A stretch of DNA of 5,862 nt, from assembly GCA_018780025.1 (NCBI GenBank), contig JADMKH010000123.1:10828-16689 (forward strand), given 5' to 3'. This stretch comes from Thiobacillus sp. Its GTDB lineage: Bacteria; Pseudomonadota; Gammaproteobacteria; Burkholderiales; Thiobacillaceae. The notes beneath the pieces were generated by a model, which saw only the letters and a program-made list of their open reading frames with translations, was not told the origin of the DNA and did no database searches. The translations under genes were made by a program, and so were the position numbers. Shown here in pieces: positions 1-5,862 of the stretch; within the stretch, counting starts at the first letter, position 1, and each line of letters begins with the position of its first letter.

Positions 1-2493
1 GAGTGCACGATTGTCTTTTTCGCGTTGATACAGGATGGCGAGGTTGTTCAGTAAAAGCGCCCGATCGGGAACCTGCCGATTGACCTCCTCATACAGCGCG
101 ATCGCTTCTTTGTTCCGGCCTGTCTGCATGTAATATTCGGCGGCGAACGCGCGTACTGCGGCGTCCCGCGGATGACGCTTGAGCCAGTCGTTCAGGCTCT
201 GCTCGGCGAGAGAGGCATTTTCGATTACCTGCGCACGGAATAATTTGACGAAGCCTGGCGCGCCGGCCCCCTTGTTGAGGGCTTGTTGATAAGCCTTGAT
301 CGCCAGGGGAACATGGTTCAGGGCGAGTTGCAGATCGCCTTCCCGGTCGTAGCCCAACGAGGATTGCGGTTGCTGGGCCTGCATTTGCCGCGCAATGAGC
401 AGTGCCGCATCCGGTTTGTTGTCCGTCATTTCCAGGCGGATCAAGGTTTCCTGGCTCGGGACGTGATTGGGTTGCTGCTGCAACGCATTGTGCAGTGTGC
501 TGCGAGCAGTCTTCAGCTTCTTGTCGGCGATTTGGGCTTGGGCCAGTTGCAGCAAGGCGTCGGGCGACTGGCTATTCTTCTGTACCAGACGCGTGAACGT
601 GGTAATGGCATTGGCACGGTTTCCCAAGGCGAGTTGGGTATCACCCAGCAGGATGAGCGCGTCCGGGTTTTCCGGGTTGGTGTTGGCGGCTTCACCCGCG
701 GTCGCGAGGGCTTGGCGGGCATCTTTTTTGGTCAGGTAGTGGCGGGTGAGCTCGGCATAGGGCGGGATCGCCTCGGGGTGAAATTTAATGGCCTTGTCCA
801 GCCAGTCGACGTAGCTTTTCTCCTGATTTTGAGCGGACGCCAACGCGGCCAGGGCCAGGAATGCCTGCAAATGAGTCTTGTCGTTTTCCAGGATGCGTTC
901 AAAACGCTTGCGTGCAGCTTCCGGATTTTTGTCGAGCAGGTCGAGTTGCGCCAGGTTGGCGGCAGCCGGGAAGAACAGGGGGTCGGCTTTTAACGCCAGC
1001 TCGAAGTTCTTGCGGGCATTGGCCGTATCGCGCTTTCCTGCGTACGCGCTGCCGCGCATGTTGAGGACGGTGGCACTGCCGGGCAGTTTTTTCTCCAGAG
1101 CGTCTGTGGCCGCAAGGGCTTTGTCGTATTCCTTGCGGCTGAGGTAGGTTTGCGCAAGCAGGCTTTCGGCCTTGAACTGGTCCGTTCCCAGCGCGGCAGC
1201 TGATTCCAGTTCATTAATGGCAAGCAAGGTGTCGCCCGTGGTCAGATGCGTGATGCCGAGCTGGGTCTGTATAGAGACGTTTTTCGGATCAATCAGGGCT
1301 GCGCGTTGTAACAATGCGGCGGCCTTCGCATGCTGATTTTGCGCCCGGTACGCGTCGCTGGCCAAGGCGAGGGATTGCGCATCCATGGAATCGTCGGAAA
1401 TCAGCGGGGCGAGCGTGACCAGGGCGTCAGCGGGCTTGTTGAGCTTGATCTGCGTGGCGGCCAGCATTCTGCGGGCAAAAAGGTGAGCAGGGAAACGCGC
1501 CAGAAACCGTTTGAGGTGGGTTTCTGCTTGCTGATAGGAGCCGAGCGCATAGTCGGTCGTACCCGCGAGCAGGACGCTGGGCATGTGGCTGCTGGTGATC
1601 TTGAACACGTCGTGCAAGGCGTCGCGCGTTTGCGTGTATTTTTTATTCTGGAAACTGCGCAAGGCTTGCAGATACCTGGCGGCAAGCGATTTAGGCGCAA
1701 GCTGACGAATGTGCTCGATATCCTTGCTGGCCTCCTTCAGTCGGCCCTGAGTCATGTTCAGGCTGGCGCGGTTATGCAAAGCCTCCAGGTTTTCGGGCTC
1801 GAGTTCGAGTGCGCGGCTATATGCTGCCATTGCGCGCGGAAAATCCTTGCTGATTTGTTCCCAGTCGCCGATAAAAATCCAGGTTTTGGCCTGCTGTTGC
1901 TTGAGTTGTAGCGCGGCATCCAGCCATTGCCGCGCCTTGGGCAGATCGCGATCGACGATCGCGCATTTTGACAGTCCCCAGTAGGTGGGGGGATTGCCCT
2001 TGTCGGTATCCAGTGATTGTTTGAACGCATTGCAGGCTGCTTCCACGTTCCCCTGTTTCATCAACGCGTCGGCGCGTAGCTGCAAAATGCGGGCATGGTT
2101 GGCCGGGCTGGTTTGATCGCTCGCATGAATTTCATCCAGAAGCCGCTTATATTCGCCCATGAGCAGCAGCGCTTGCCCGAGCTGCGGTTTGATGGTCTCG
2201 GGGTTGACGCCGAGTTTCTGGGCCTTGCTGAGTTCCTTTTCCGCTTCCGCTCCCATCCCGACTTTCAGATAGACCTGCCCGAGCAGCAACCGGGATTGCG
2301 GGCTATCGGGGTTCTTCTGGATGGCGTTCTTGAGTTCGATGATGCTGCCATTGAGTTTGCCCCGATCCTCGAAATCCTTGGCCCGCTGGATGTGCTCCTG
2401 CTCGGTGAGGCGTGTCGTGTTGTCGCCGCCGGACAGGGGAGTGGAGGCGACAAAGACCAGGGCAATGTAAAGAGCGATGGGGCGGTGGGTCAT
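1..2493 (-). CDS. PrsT-like TPR-repeat protein, tandem paralog lacking a lipobox (3' end outside window)
   Basis: Translating the minus strand from the ATG at 2493 gives 831 sense codons with no stop before the window edge. An in-frame TGA a few codons upstream, and no other start codon between, fix the start; GGAG lies 8 nt before it. The protein begins MTHRPIALYIALVFVAS, a short basic n-region and a hydrophobic core, so export by Sec is likely. The region after the core reads TPLSGGD, with no cysteine, so it is not a lipoprotein. From about residue 30 to the edge it is TPR-like helical hairpins (for example residues 203-235, 474-506 and 777-809). It aligns with the upstream PrsT along its visible length. 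The best block (residues 487-568) has about 48 of 82 identities by hand count without gaps. The last visible residues, DNRAL, match residues 824-828 of PrsT, so about 100 residues are missing. Cysteines at 154 and 177 have no counterpart in PrsT. The role is unknown; a protein-binding scaffold in the PEP-CTERM/exopolysaccharide system is inferred from family and context. Confidence 0.9.
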   Translation of the reverse strand, partial: MTHRPIALYIALVFVASTPLSGGDNTTRLTEQEHIQRAKDFEDRGKLNGSIIELKNAIQKNPDSPQSRLLLGQVYLKVGMGAEAEKELSKAQKLGVNPETIKPQLGQALLLMGEYKRLLDEIHASDQTSPANHARILQLRADALMKQGNVEAACNAFKQSLDTDKGNPPTYWGLSKCAIVDRDLPKARQWLDAALQLKQQQAKTWIFIGDWEQISKDFPRAMAAYSRALELEPENLEALHNRASLNMTQGRLKEASKDIEHIRQLAPKSLAARYLQALRSFQNKKYTQTRDALHDVFKITSSHMPSVLLAGTTDYALGSYQQAETHLKRFLARFPAHLFARRMLAATQIKLNKPADALVTLAPLISDDSMDAQSLALASDAYRAQNQHAKAAALLQRAALIDPKNVSIQTQLGITHLTTGDTLLAINELESAAALGTDQFKAESLLAQTYLSRKEYDKALAATDALEKKLPGSATVLNMRGSAYAGKRDTANARKNFELALKADPLFFPAAANLAQLDLLDKNPEAARKRFERILENDKTHLQAFLALAALASAQNQEKSYVDWLDKAIKFHPEAIPPYAELTRHYLTKKDARQALATAGEAANTNPENPDALILLGDTQLALGNRANAITTFTRLVQKNSQSPDALLQLAQAQIADKKLKTARSTLHNALQQQPNHVPSQETLIRLEMTDNKPDAALLIARQMQAQQPQSSLGYDREGDLQLALNHVPLAIKAYQQALNKGAGAPGFVKLFRAQVIENASLAEQSLNDWLKRHPRDAAVRAFAAEYYMQTGRNKEAIALYEEVNRQVPDRALLLNNLAILYQREKDNRAL
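790..1035 (-). repeat. Best-conserved block of the tandem gene duplication, copy 2 (copy 1 at 3683-3928)
   Basis: Codons 487-568 of the paralog align without gaps to codons 483-564 of PrsT, with about 48 of 82 residues identical by hand count, including the run PAAANLAQLDL and the run YVDWL. Similarity survives at DNA level: 941-960 and 3834-3853 differ at one of 20 bases, and an 11-base match recurs at 797 and 3690. Both pairs are offset by exactly 2893 nt, so there has been no net insertion or deletion between these points. This marks the two genes as products of an old tandem duplication. Confidence 0.75.
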
Positions 2494-2501
2494 GCGGTGT
2501 A

Positions 2502-2505
2502 CTCC
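2502..2505 (-). promoter_or_regulatory. Ribosome-binding site of the second TPR gene
   Basis: On the minus strand the sequence AGTGGAGT precedes the ATG at 2493, with the GGAG core 8 nt upstream of it. This supports independent translation of the paralog after a 97-nt gap from the prsT stop, and it confirms the start that leaves the protein without a lipobox. I see no clear sigma-54 (GG-N10-GC) or sigma-70 promoter and no terminator hairpin in 2494-2590. Confidence 0.7.
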
Positions 2506-2590
2506 ACTGGATAAACGAGTCGATCAGAAACAGGATTCAGCGTCCGAATGGTTAGGGGCGGATTAAACAATGACTCCGGGTCGGGCGTGG

Positions 2591-5374
2591 CTAGCGTTTA
2601 CCGCCCTCCAGCTGTTTCAGCAGGGCGCGGGCTTCCGGTTCCTGCGGGAAGGACGCTCCGCTGGCCAGCAGACGCTCGATTTCGCGTTTGGCACGCACGC
2701 TGTCGCCCGAGCGATGCAATGCGACCGCCAGGTGGTACTGGATTTCGGCTGTATCGGGTGATTTCGCCAGCGCCTGCTGCAACAGTTTGGTTCCGCGTTC
2801 CACTTGCCCTTGCCCCACCAGGATCCAGCCGAGGGTGTCGAGAACGGCCGGATTATCCGGTTTGAGCTTGAGCGCCTGTTCGGCAAACCCCAGCGCCCGA
2901 TTGTCCCGAGATTCATGGAGCGACCAGGCCAGGTTATTCAGGATCAGCAGGTTGTTCGGCGTACTTCTGTTCATGAACAGATAGTGTTCGGATGCGGCCT
3001 TGTATTGTTGCCGCTGGATCAGATTTTCGGCCAGCGCAGCGCGGATAGCCATATCCTGGGGGTGCGCGGCAAGCCATGCGTACAGGCGTTTTTCACCCTC
3101 TTCCGGCCGCTGCGAAGCCTTGAATGCCGCCAATTGCCGCAGCAGGATCGTACCCGATGGCTGGAGCTTCTGGGCACGCTCAAAACTTGCAATCGCAGCC
3201 TGATAGTCTTTCCGGGCAAACGCCGCATCGCCTTCGAGCATGAAGCCCGCAGGGCTGTCCGGCTTGTGTTGCTGGATCTGTCTGGCAAGCCGCAGCGCCT
3301 CATCGAAATGGCCGCTCTGGATCTCGATGCTCCCCAGAATCAGTTGCGCCTCGGCAAAGTTCGGCTCGATGCGCAAGGCATTCTGCAAGGTCTTGCGCGC
3401 CGCCAATGCGTCTTTGGTCATGATCTGGATGGCGGCGAGTTGGGTGAGCGGCCTGGCTTGTCCGGGCGTGAGTTCAACCAGTTTTCGATAGCTCGCGAGT
3501 GCGTTGGTCAGGTCGCCCAACGCGATCTGGGTGGAGCCCAAGAGATCCAGCGCGGCGGGGTTATTGGGCTGGGCATTGACGGCTTCACGCGCAATTGCGA
3601 GCGCCTTGTTCTTCTCGCCTTTGCTCAGGCGGTAACGCGCCAGTGTGACGCGCGGGTCGAGCGCTTGCGGGTGCGCCGACGCGGCCTTTTCCAGCCAGTC
3701 CACATATTTGCGTTCGTCTTTGGCGAGCAATGCGAGATCCGCCAGGGCCAGCATGGAATTGAGATGCCGCGGGTCGACTTTCAGGATGCCCTCGAAACGC
3801 TGCCGCGCAGCCTTGGGCTGCCCCTCCCTGAGATCGAGCTGCGCCAGGTTGGCCGCTGCGGGATAAAAACCTGGATCAAGTTTGAGTGCCTGGGCAAAAC
3901 TGTCGCGCGCGTGCTTGTTGTCCTGTTTCCCGAGATAGGCAGCGCCTTTGTAGTTCCATGTGAGCGGGCTGGCGGATGCTTTCTTTTCCAGGGCAGCGAT
4001 GCTGACAAGCGCAGCGTCGAATTGTTTTTTCTTGAGCTGGTTCAGGATAATGAAGGTATCGGCGCGGCTGGTCGCACCCTCCATATCGGCCGCGGCTTGC
4101 AGATCCGCCATCGCGCGGCTATCCCCTTGCGCCAGGCGGGAAATGCCCAGTTCTGTGCGAATGGCCGAGCTGTCGGGGTTTTGTTGCGCCGCTTGTTCAA
4201 AATAAGTCGAGGCGCGTGAAAAATCATTGCGGGCCAGGGCGATTTCACCCGCAACGACAAGTGCGCCCGCGTCGGGGGATTTAATCTGGAGCGCGGGGGC
4301 GAGCGTCCGTTCGGCTTCGTCCAGGCGACCCAGACGGAGCTGAGTCGCAGACAGTAAGCGGAGTGCGTACAGGTTGGTGGGCGCAGCCTTGACGACCTTG
4401 TTGAGGTGAGCTTCGGCAGTCTGCAGATTGCCCAGCGCATATTCGATCGATCCCCCCAGCAGTAACGCGGGGCCATAATCGGGCGCCGACTGTAATACGG
4501 CAGCCAGATGGTCACGCGCCTGTTCGGTTTTCTTTTCGCGGAAATCGATCAATGCCTGGGTGTAGCGCGCCAACAGGCTGTTGGGCATCACCTTCAAGGC
4601 GGCATCGATTTCCTTGCGTGCCTCCGCGGGTTTGTTGTCGGCCAGGGCCAGCCCCGCGAGCGCCACACGCGCGGTGACATGACGCGCATCGACCCGCAGG
4701 AGCTGGCGGTACGCTGCGGCCGCTTCGACCGGCTTGCCCGTGGCGCGCAGCAGGTCACCCTTCAGCAGCAGCGCGTCGCGGTGCCTCGGGTCGAGGCGCA
4801 GGGCTTCGTCCAATGCCTGCATGGCTTTGACCGCATCGTTGTCGGCGAGCGCCAGATGGACCCGCGCCAGATGCACTTCGGCTGCCTGGGGCGCCATTTC
4901 GAGCGCGCGCTCGATGGTTTTTCGCGCCGCCTCTTTCTGGCCCAGCGCCAATTCTGCGGTGGCACGCAGCGATTGCAGGACGGCGGCGTCGGCGTCCTGT
5001 TCTGTCGGGGCAGGCACTTCATCGAGTACGCGCTGGAATTCGCGTTGGCCCAGCAATGCACGCGCGATCAGGGGATTGACTGCGCGCGCGGGATACCCTG
5101 CCTCGCGGGCGCGACGAAACTCTTTTTCGGCACCGGCCATATTGCCCTGCTCGAGATAGAGTTTGCCGAGTTCAAAGCGCGCTTCGGCATTTTTGCCGTC
5201 TTCGGCAACCGCATTCTTGAGCTGGATGAGCGCCGCTTGCGTGTCGCCCGCTGCGAGCCGGGTCTTGGCTTCGGTCACGAGCCCGGCGCTGTCTTGCTTG
5301 CCGCATGCGCTTAACAGGCTGATGCCCACTAGCAGGCTTGTTAACAATCGTGAGACGGAAACAGGTAGTGACAT
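2591..5374 (-). CDS. prsT: XrtA/PEP-CTERM system TPR-repeat lipoprotein PrsT
   Basis: A 927-residue exported lipoprotein built almost entirely of TPR hairpins. The start is placed at the ATG at 5374, not the in-frame ATG at 5425. The 5374 start has GGAG 5 nt upstream, and it puts a clean lipoprotein signal at the N-terminus: MSLPVSVSRL, a hydrophobic core, then lipobox LSAC with the lipidated Cys at residue 24. The residue after Cys is Gly, not Asp, which by the E. coli Lol rule would allow sorting to the outer membrane. TPR motifs start near residue 34 (an AAGDTQAAL hairpin) and continue to about residue 900. The length and layout match the PEP-CTERM TPR lipoprotein family (TIGR02917, about 900 residues). 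Apart from Cys24 I see no cysteine. The gene lies 61 nt after prsR, the order expected for prsK-prsR-prsT clusters, and is followed by a paralog. Family members occur with exosortase XrtA and exopolysaccharide genes. The molecular role is not established; a scaffold for export or polysaccharide assembly is inference. Confidence 0.9.
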   Translation of the reverse strand: MSLPVSVSRLLTSLLVGISLLSACGKQDSAGLVTEAKTRLAAGDTQAALIQLKNAVAEDGKNAEARFELGKLYLEQGNMAGAEKEFRRAREAGYPARAVNPLIARALLGQREFQRVLDEVPAPTEQDADAAVLQSLRATAELALGQKEAARKTIERALEMAPQAAEVHLARVHLALADNDAVKAMQALDEALRLDPRHRDALLLKGDLLRATGKPVEAAAAYRQLLRVDARHVTARVALAGLALADNKPAEARKEIDAALKVMPNSLLARYTQALIDFREKKTEQARDHLAAVLQSAPDYGPALLLGGSIEYALGNLQTAEAHLNKVVKAAPTNLYALRLLSATQLRLGRLDEAERTLAPALQIKSPDAGALVVAGEIALARNDFSRASTYFEQAAQQNPDSSAIRTELGISRLAQGDSRAMADLQAAADMEGATSRADTFIILNQLKKKQFDAALVSIAALEKKASASPLTWNYKGAAYLGKQDNKHARDSFAQALKLDPGFYPAAANLAQLDLREGQPKAARQRFEGILKVDPRHLNSMLALADLALLAKDERKYVDWLEKAASAHPQALDPRVTLARYRLSKGEKNKALAIAREAVNAQPNNPAALDLLGSTQIALGDLTNALASYRKLVELTPGQARPLTQLAAIQIMTKDALAARKTLQNALRIEPNFAEAQLILGSIEIQSGHFDEALRLARQIQQHKPDSPAGFMLEGDAAFARKDYQAAIASFERAQKLQPSGTILLRQLAAFKASQRPEEGEKRLYAWLAAHPQDMAIRAALAENLIQRQQYKAASEHYLFMNRSTPNNLLILNNLAWSLHESRDNRALGFAEQALKLKPDNPAVLDTLGWILVGQGQVERGTKLLQQALAKSPDTAEIQYHLAVALHRSGDSVRAKREIERLLASGASFPQEPEARALLKQLEGGKR
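3683..3928 (-). repeat. Best-conserved block of the tandem gene duplication, copy 1, within prsT
   Basis: Partner of the block at 790-1035. It encodes PrsT residues 483-564, a run of about two and a half TPR hairpins that includes PAAANLAQLDL, RFEGIL and YVDWLEKA. It is more conserved between the copies than the flanking repeats, which suggests a functional surface in this part of the solenoid. Confidence 0.7.
5303..5374 (-). other. Lipoprotein signal peptide and lipobox of PrsT
   Basis: These are codons 1-24 of PrsT: one basic residue (Arg9), a hydrophobic core rich in Leu, Val and Ile (residues 10-21), then Leu21-Ser22-Ala23-Cys24. The cysteine codon is at 5303-5305. Cleavage by signal peptidase II before Cys24 is expected, with the mature protein starting CGKQ. 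The corresponding region of the paralog has no cysteine. Confidence 0.85.
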
Positions 5375-5379
5375 GGGGG

Positions 5380-5383
5380 CTCC
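5380..5383 (-). promoter_or_regulatory. Ribosome-binding site deciding the prsT start
   Basis: Minus-strand GGAG is followed by five C residues and then the ATG at 5374. The alternative ATG at 5425 has only a weak purine stretch before it and would add 17 residues (MTLTINRPLFPAHPGAP) in front of a normal signal peptide. The 5374 start is therefore preferred. Confidence 0.7.
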
Positions 5384-5435
5384 AGGATGGGCCGGAAATA
5401 ATGGCCTGTTTATTGTAAGGGTCATGCGCCAAGCG

Positions 5436-5862
5436 TTATTTCATGCCGGTTTTAGCCATCAGGTCATACAGGGTGGGGCGCGTGATGCCGAGCAGCTCGG
5501 CGGCCTGTGCAATATTGCCGTCGCTTTTTGCCAGCGCCTGGCTGATGGCCTGGCGCTCGGCATTTTCACGCGCCTGGCGCAGATTCAAGAGCGGGGGCGC
5601 GCCTTCTCCAGCTTTCAGTCCAAGGTCAGCAGCCGAAATCTGGTTGCCGTCGGCCATGATGGTGGCGCGCTTGATCAGGTTTTCCATTTCACGCACATTG
5701 CCGGGCCAGTCGTGCGCGTCGAGCGCGCGCAGTGCATCGGCGGTGAAGCCCCGAATATTGCGCGACATTTCCTTGGCGTAACGCACGAGAAAGGCTTGGG
5801 CCAGCAGGGTGGCGTCGCCCGGGCGGTCGCGTAGCGGCGGGATGTTGACCGCGATTTCGGAC
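5436..5862 (-). CDS. prsR: Sigma-54-dependent PEP-CTERM response regulator PrsR, C-terminal part (5' end outside window)
   Basis: The last 141 codons and the TAA stop (5438-5436) of a bacterial enhancer-binding protein; the frame is open to the window edge, so the start is not here. Numbering from the edge, residues 8-15 read IPPLRDRP, the conserved end of the AAA+ core. Residues 52-66 are WPGNVREMENLIKRA, the sensor II / lid motif of sigma-54 activators. After a linker, residues 96-135 form a Fis-type domain whose helix-turn-helix (IAQAAELLGITRPTLYDLM) binds DNA. The receiver domain, Walker A/B and the GAFTGA loop would lie beyond 5862, about 310 residues given the family's usual ~450. Calling it PrsR rests on the adjacent prsT and on the C-terminal style; from the visible part alone it could be another NtrC-family regulator. 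In the family, PrsR is paired with the kinase PrsK and with RpoN activates PEP-CTERM protein genes. It is 61 nt upstream of prsT and probably cotranscribed. Confidence 0.85.
   Translation of the reverse strand, partial: SEIAVNIPPLRDRPGDATLLAQAFLVRYAKEMSRNIRGFTADALRALDAHDWPGNVREMENLIKRATIMADGNQISAADLGLKAGEGAPPLLNLRQARENAERQAISQALAKSDGNIAQAAELLGITRPTLYDLMAKTGMK

Noticed and set aside
283..993. Plus-strand open frame of 236 codons, and similar ones at 1330-1911, 2095-2514 and 4508-5314
   Set aside because: All are antisense to the TPR frames. They share a Gly-, Gln-, Arg- and Leu-rich style typical of reverse-complement shadows, with no supporting context.
1..2493. Possible pseudogene, because only short stop-bounded frames with a start and stop are seen on the minus strand here
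   Set aside because: Codon-by-codon translation from 2493 to position 1 shows an uninterrupted reading frame with TPR spacing throughout. It only lacks a stop because the window ends.
2494..2590. Possible terminator or separate promoter between the two TPR genes
   Set aside because: No stable hairpin followed by T residues and no spaced -35/-10 or -24/-12 pair could be found by eye.
2804..4219. Long plus-strand open frame (471 codons) opposite prsT
   Set aside because: It lies wholly antisense to the well-supported PrsT frame. Its translation has no recognisable domain, and long antisense openings are common opposite Ala-, Leu- and Gln-rich TPR genes of high G+C.
5375..5435. A -10-like TACAAT and a short GGCC/GGCC inverted repeat between prsR and prsT
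   Set aside because: There is no matching -35 at 16-18 nt, no GG-N10-GC sigma-54 element, and the 4-bp stem has no T-tract. This is too weak to call a promoter or terminator.
5163..5834. Plus-strand open frame of 223 codons spanning the prsR-prsT gap
   Set aside because: It overlaps, in antisense, the conserved WPGNVRE and Fis-domain codons of the regulator and the PrsT signal peptide, and it shows no domain of its own.

Overview
The window is accessory envelope / exopolysaccharide-linked bacterial DNA. All genes I can support lie on the minus strand, so the biological order runs from high to low coordinates. The gene content (a sigma-54 response regulator of the PEP-CTERM type followed by giant TPR proteins of the PrsT family) is the signature of the XrtA (EpsH-type exosortase)/PEP-CTERM system. 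That system is found mostly in environmental, polysaccharide-producing proteobacteria. The fairly high G+C content and the protein style fit a betaproteobacterium such as a Nitrosomonadales- or Rhodocyclales-like organism. The taxon is an inference, because the window has no rRNA or marker gene.

Layout in transcription order: (1) 5862-5436, the last 141 codons of a sigma-54-dependent response regulator, called PrsR. The end of the AAA+ domain and the Fis-type DNA-binding helix-turn-helix are present; the receiver domain and Walker motifs lie outside the window. (2) 5374-2591, a complete 927-residue TPR-repeat lipoprotein, called PrsT, with a textbook lipobox. (3) 2493 to the window edge at 1, an 831-codon open frame with no stop. 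It encodes a second, diverged PrsT-like TPR protein whose last ~100 residues lie outside the window. The gaps are 61 and 97 nt, each TPR gene has its own GGAG ribosome-binding site, and no convincing terminator separates the genes, so one transcription unit is likely.

How the genes fit together (family knowledge plus inference): the sensor kinase PrsK, normally encoded just upstream of PrsR, would phosphorylate PrsR. PrsR with RpoN then activates PEP-CTERM protein genes elsewhere in the genome. PrsT is an envelope TPR scaffold of unknown biochemical role that is genetically tied to this system. The main item of interest is that PrsT is followed by a tandem paralog. It keeps the same length and repeat register but has lost the lipobox cysteine and gained two internal cysteines. 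This suggests a soluble periplasmic or secreted partner of the lipid-anchored copy. No RNA genes, mobile elements, CRISPR arrays or stretches of more than 300 nt without a gene were seen.
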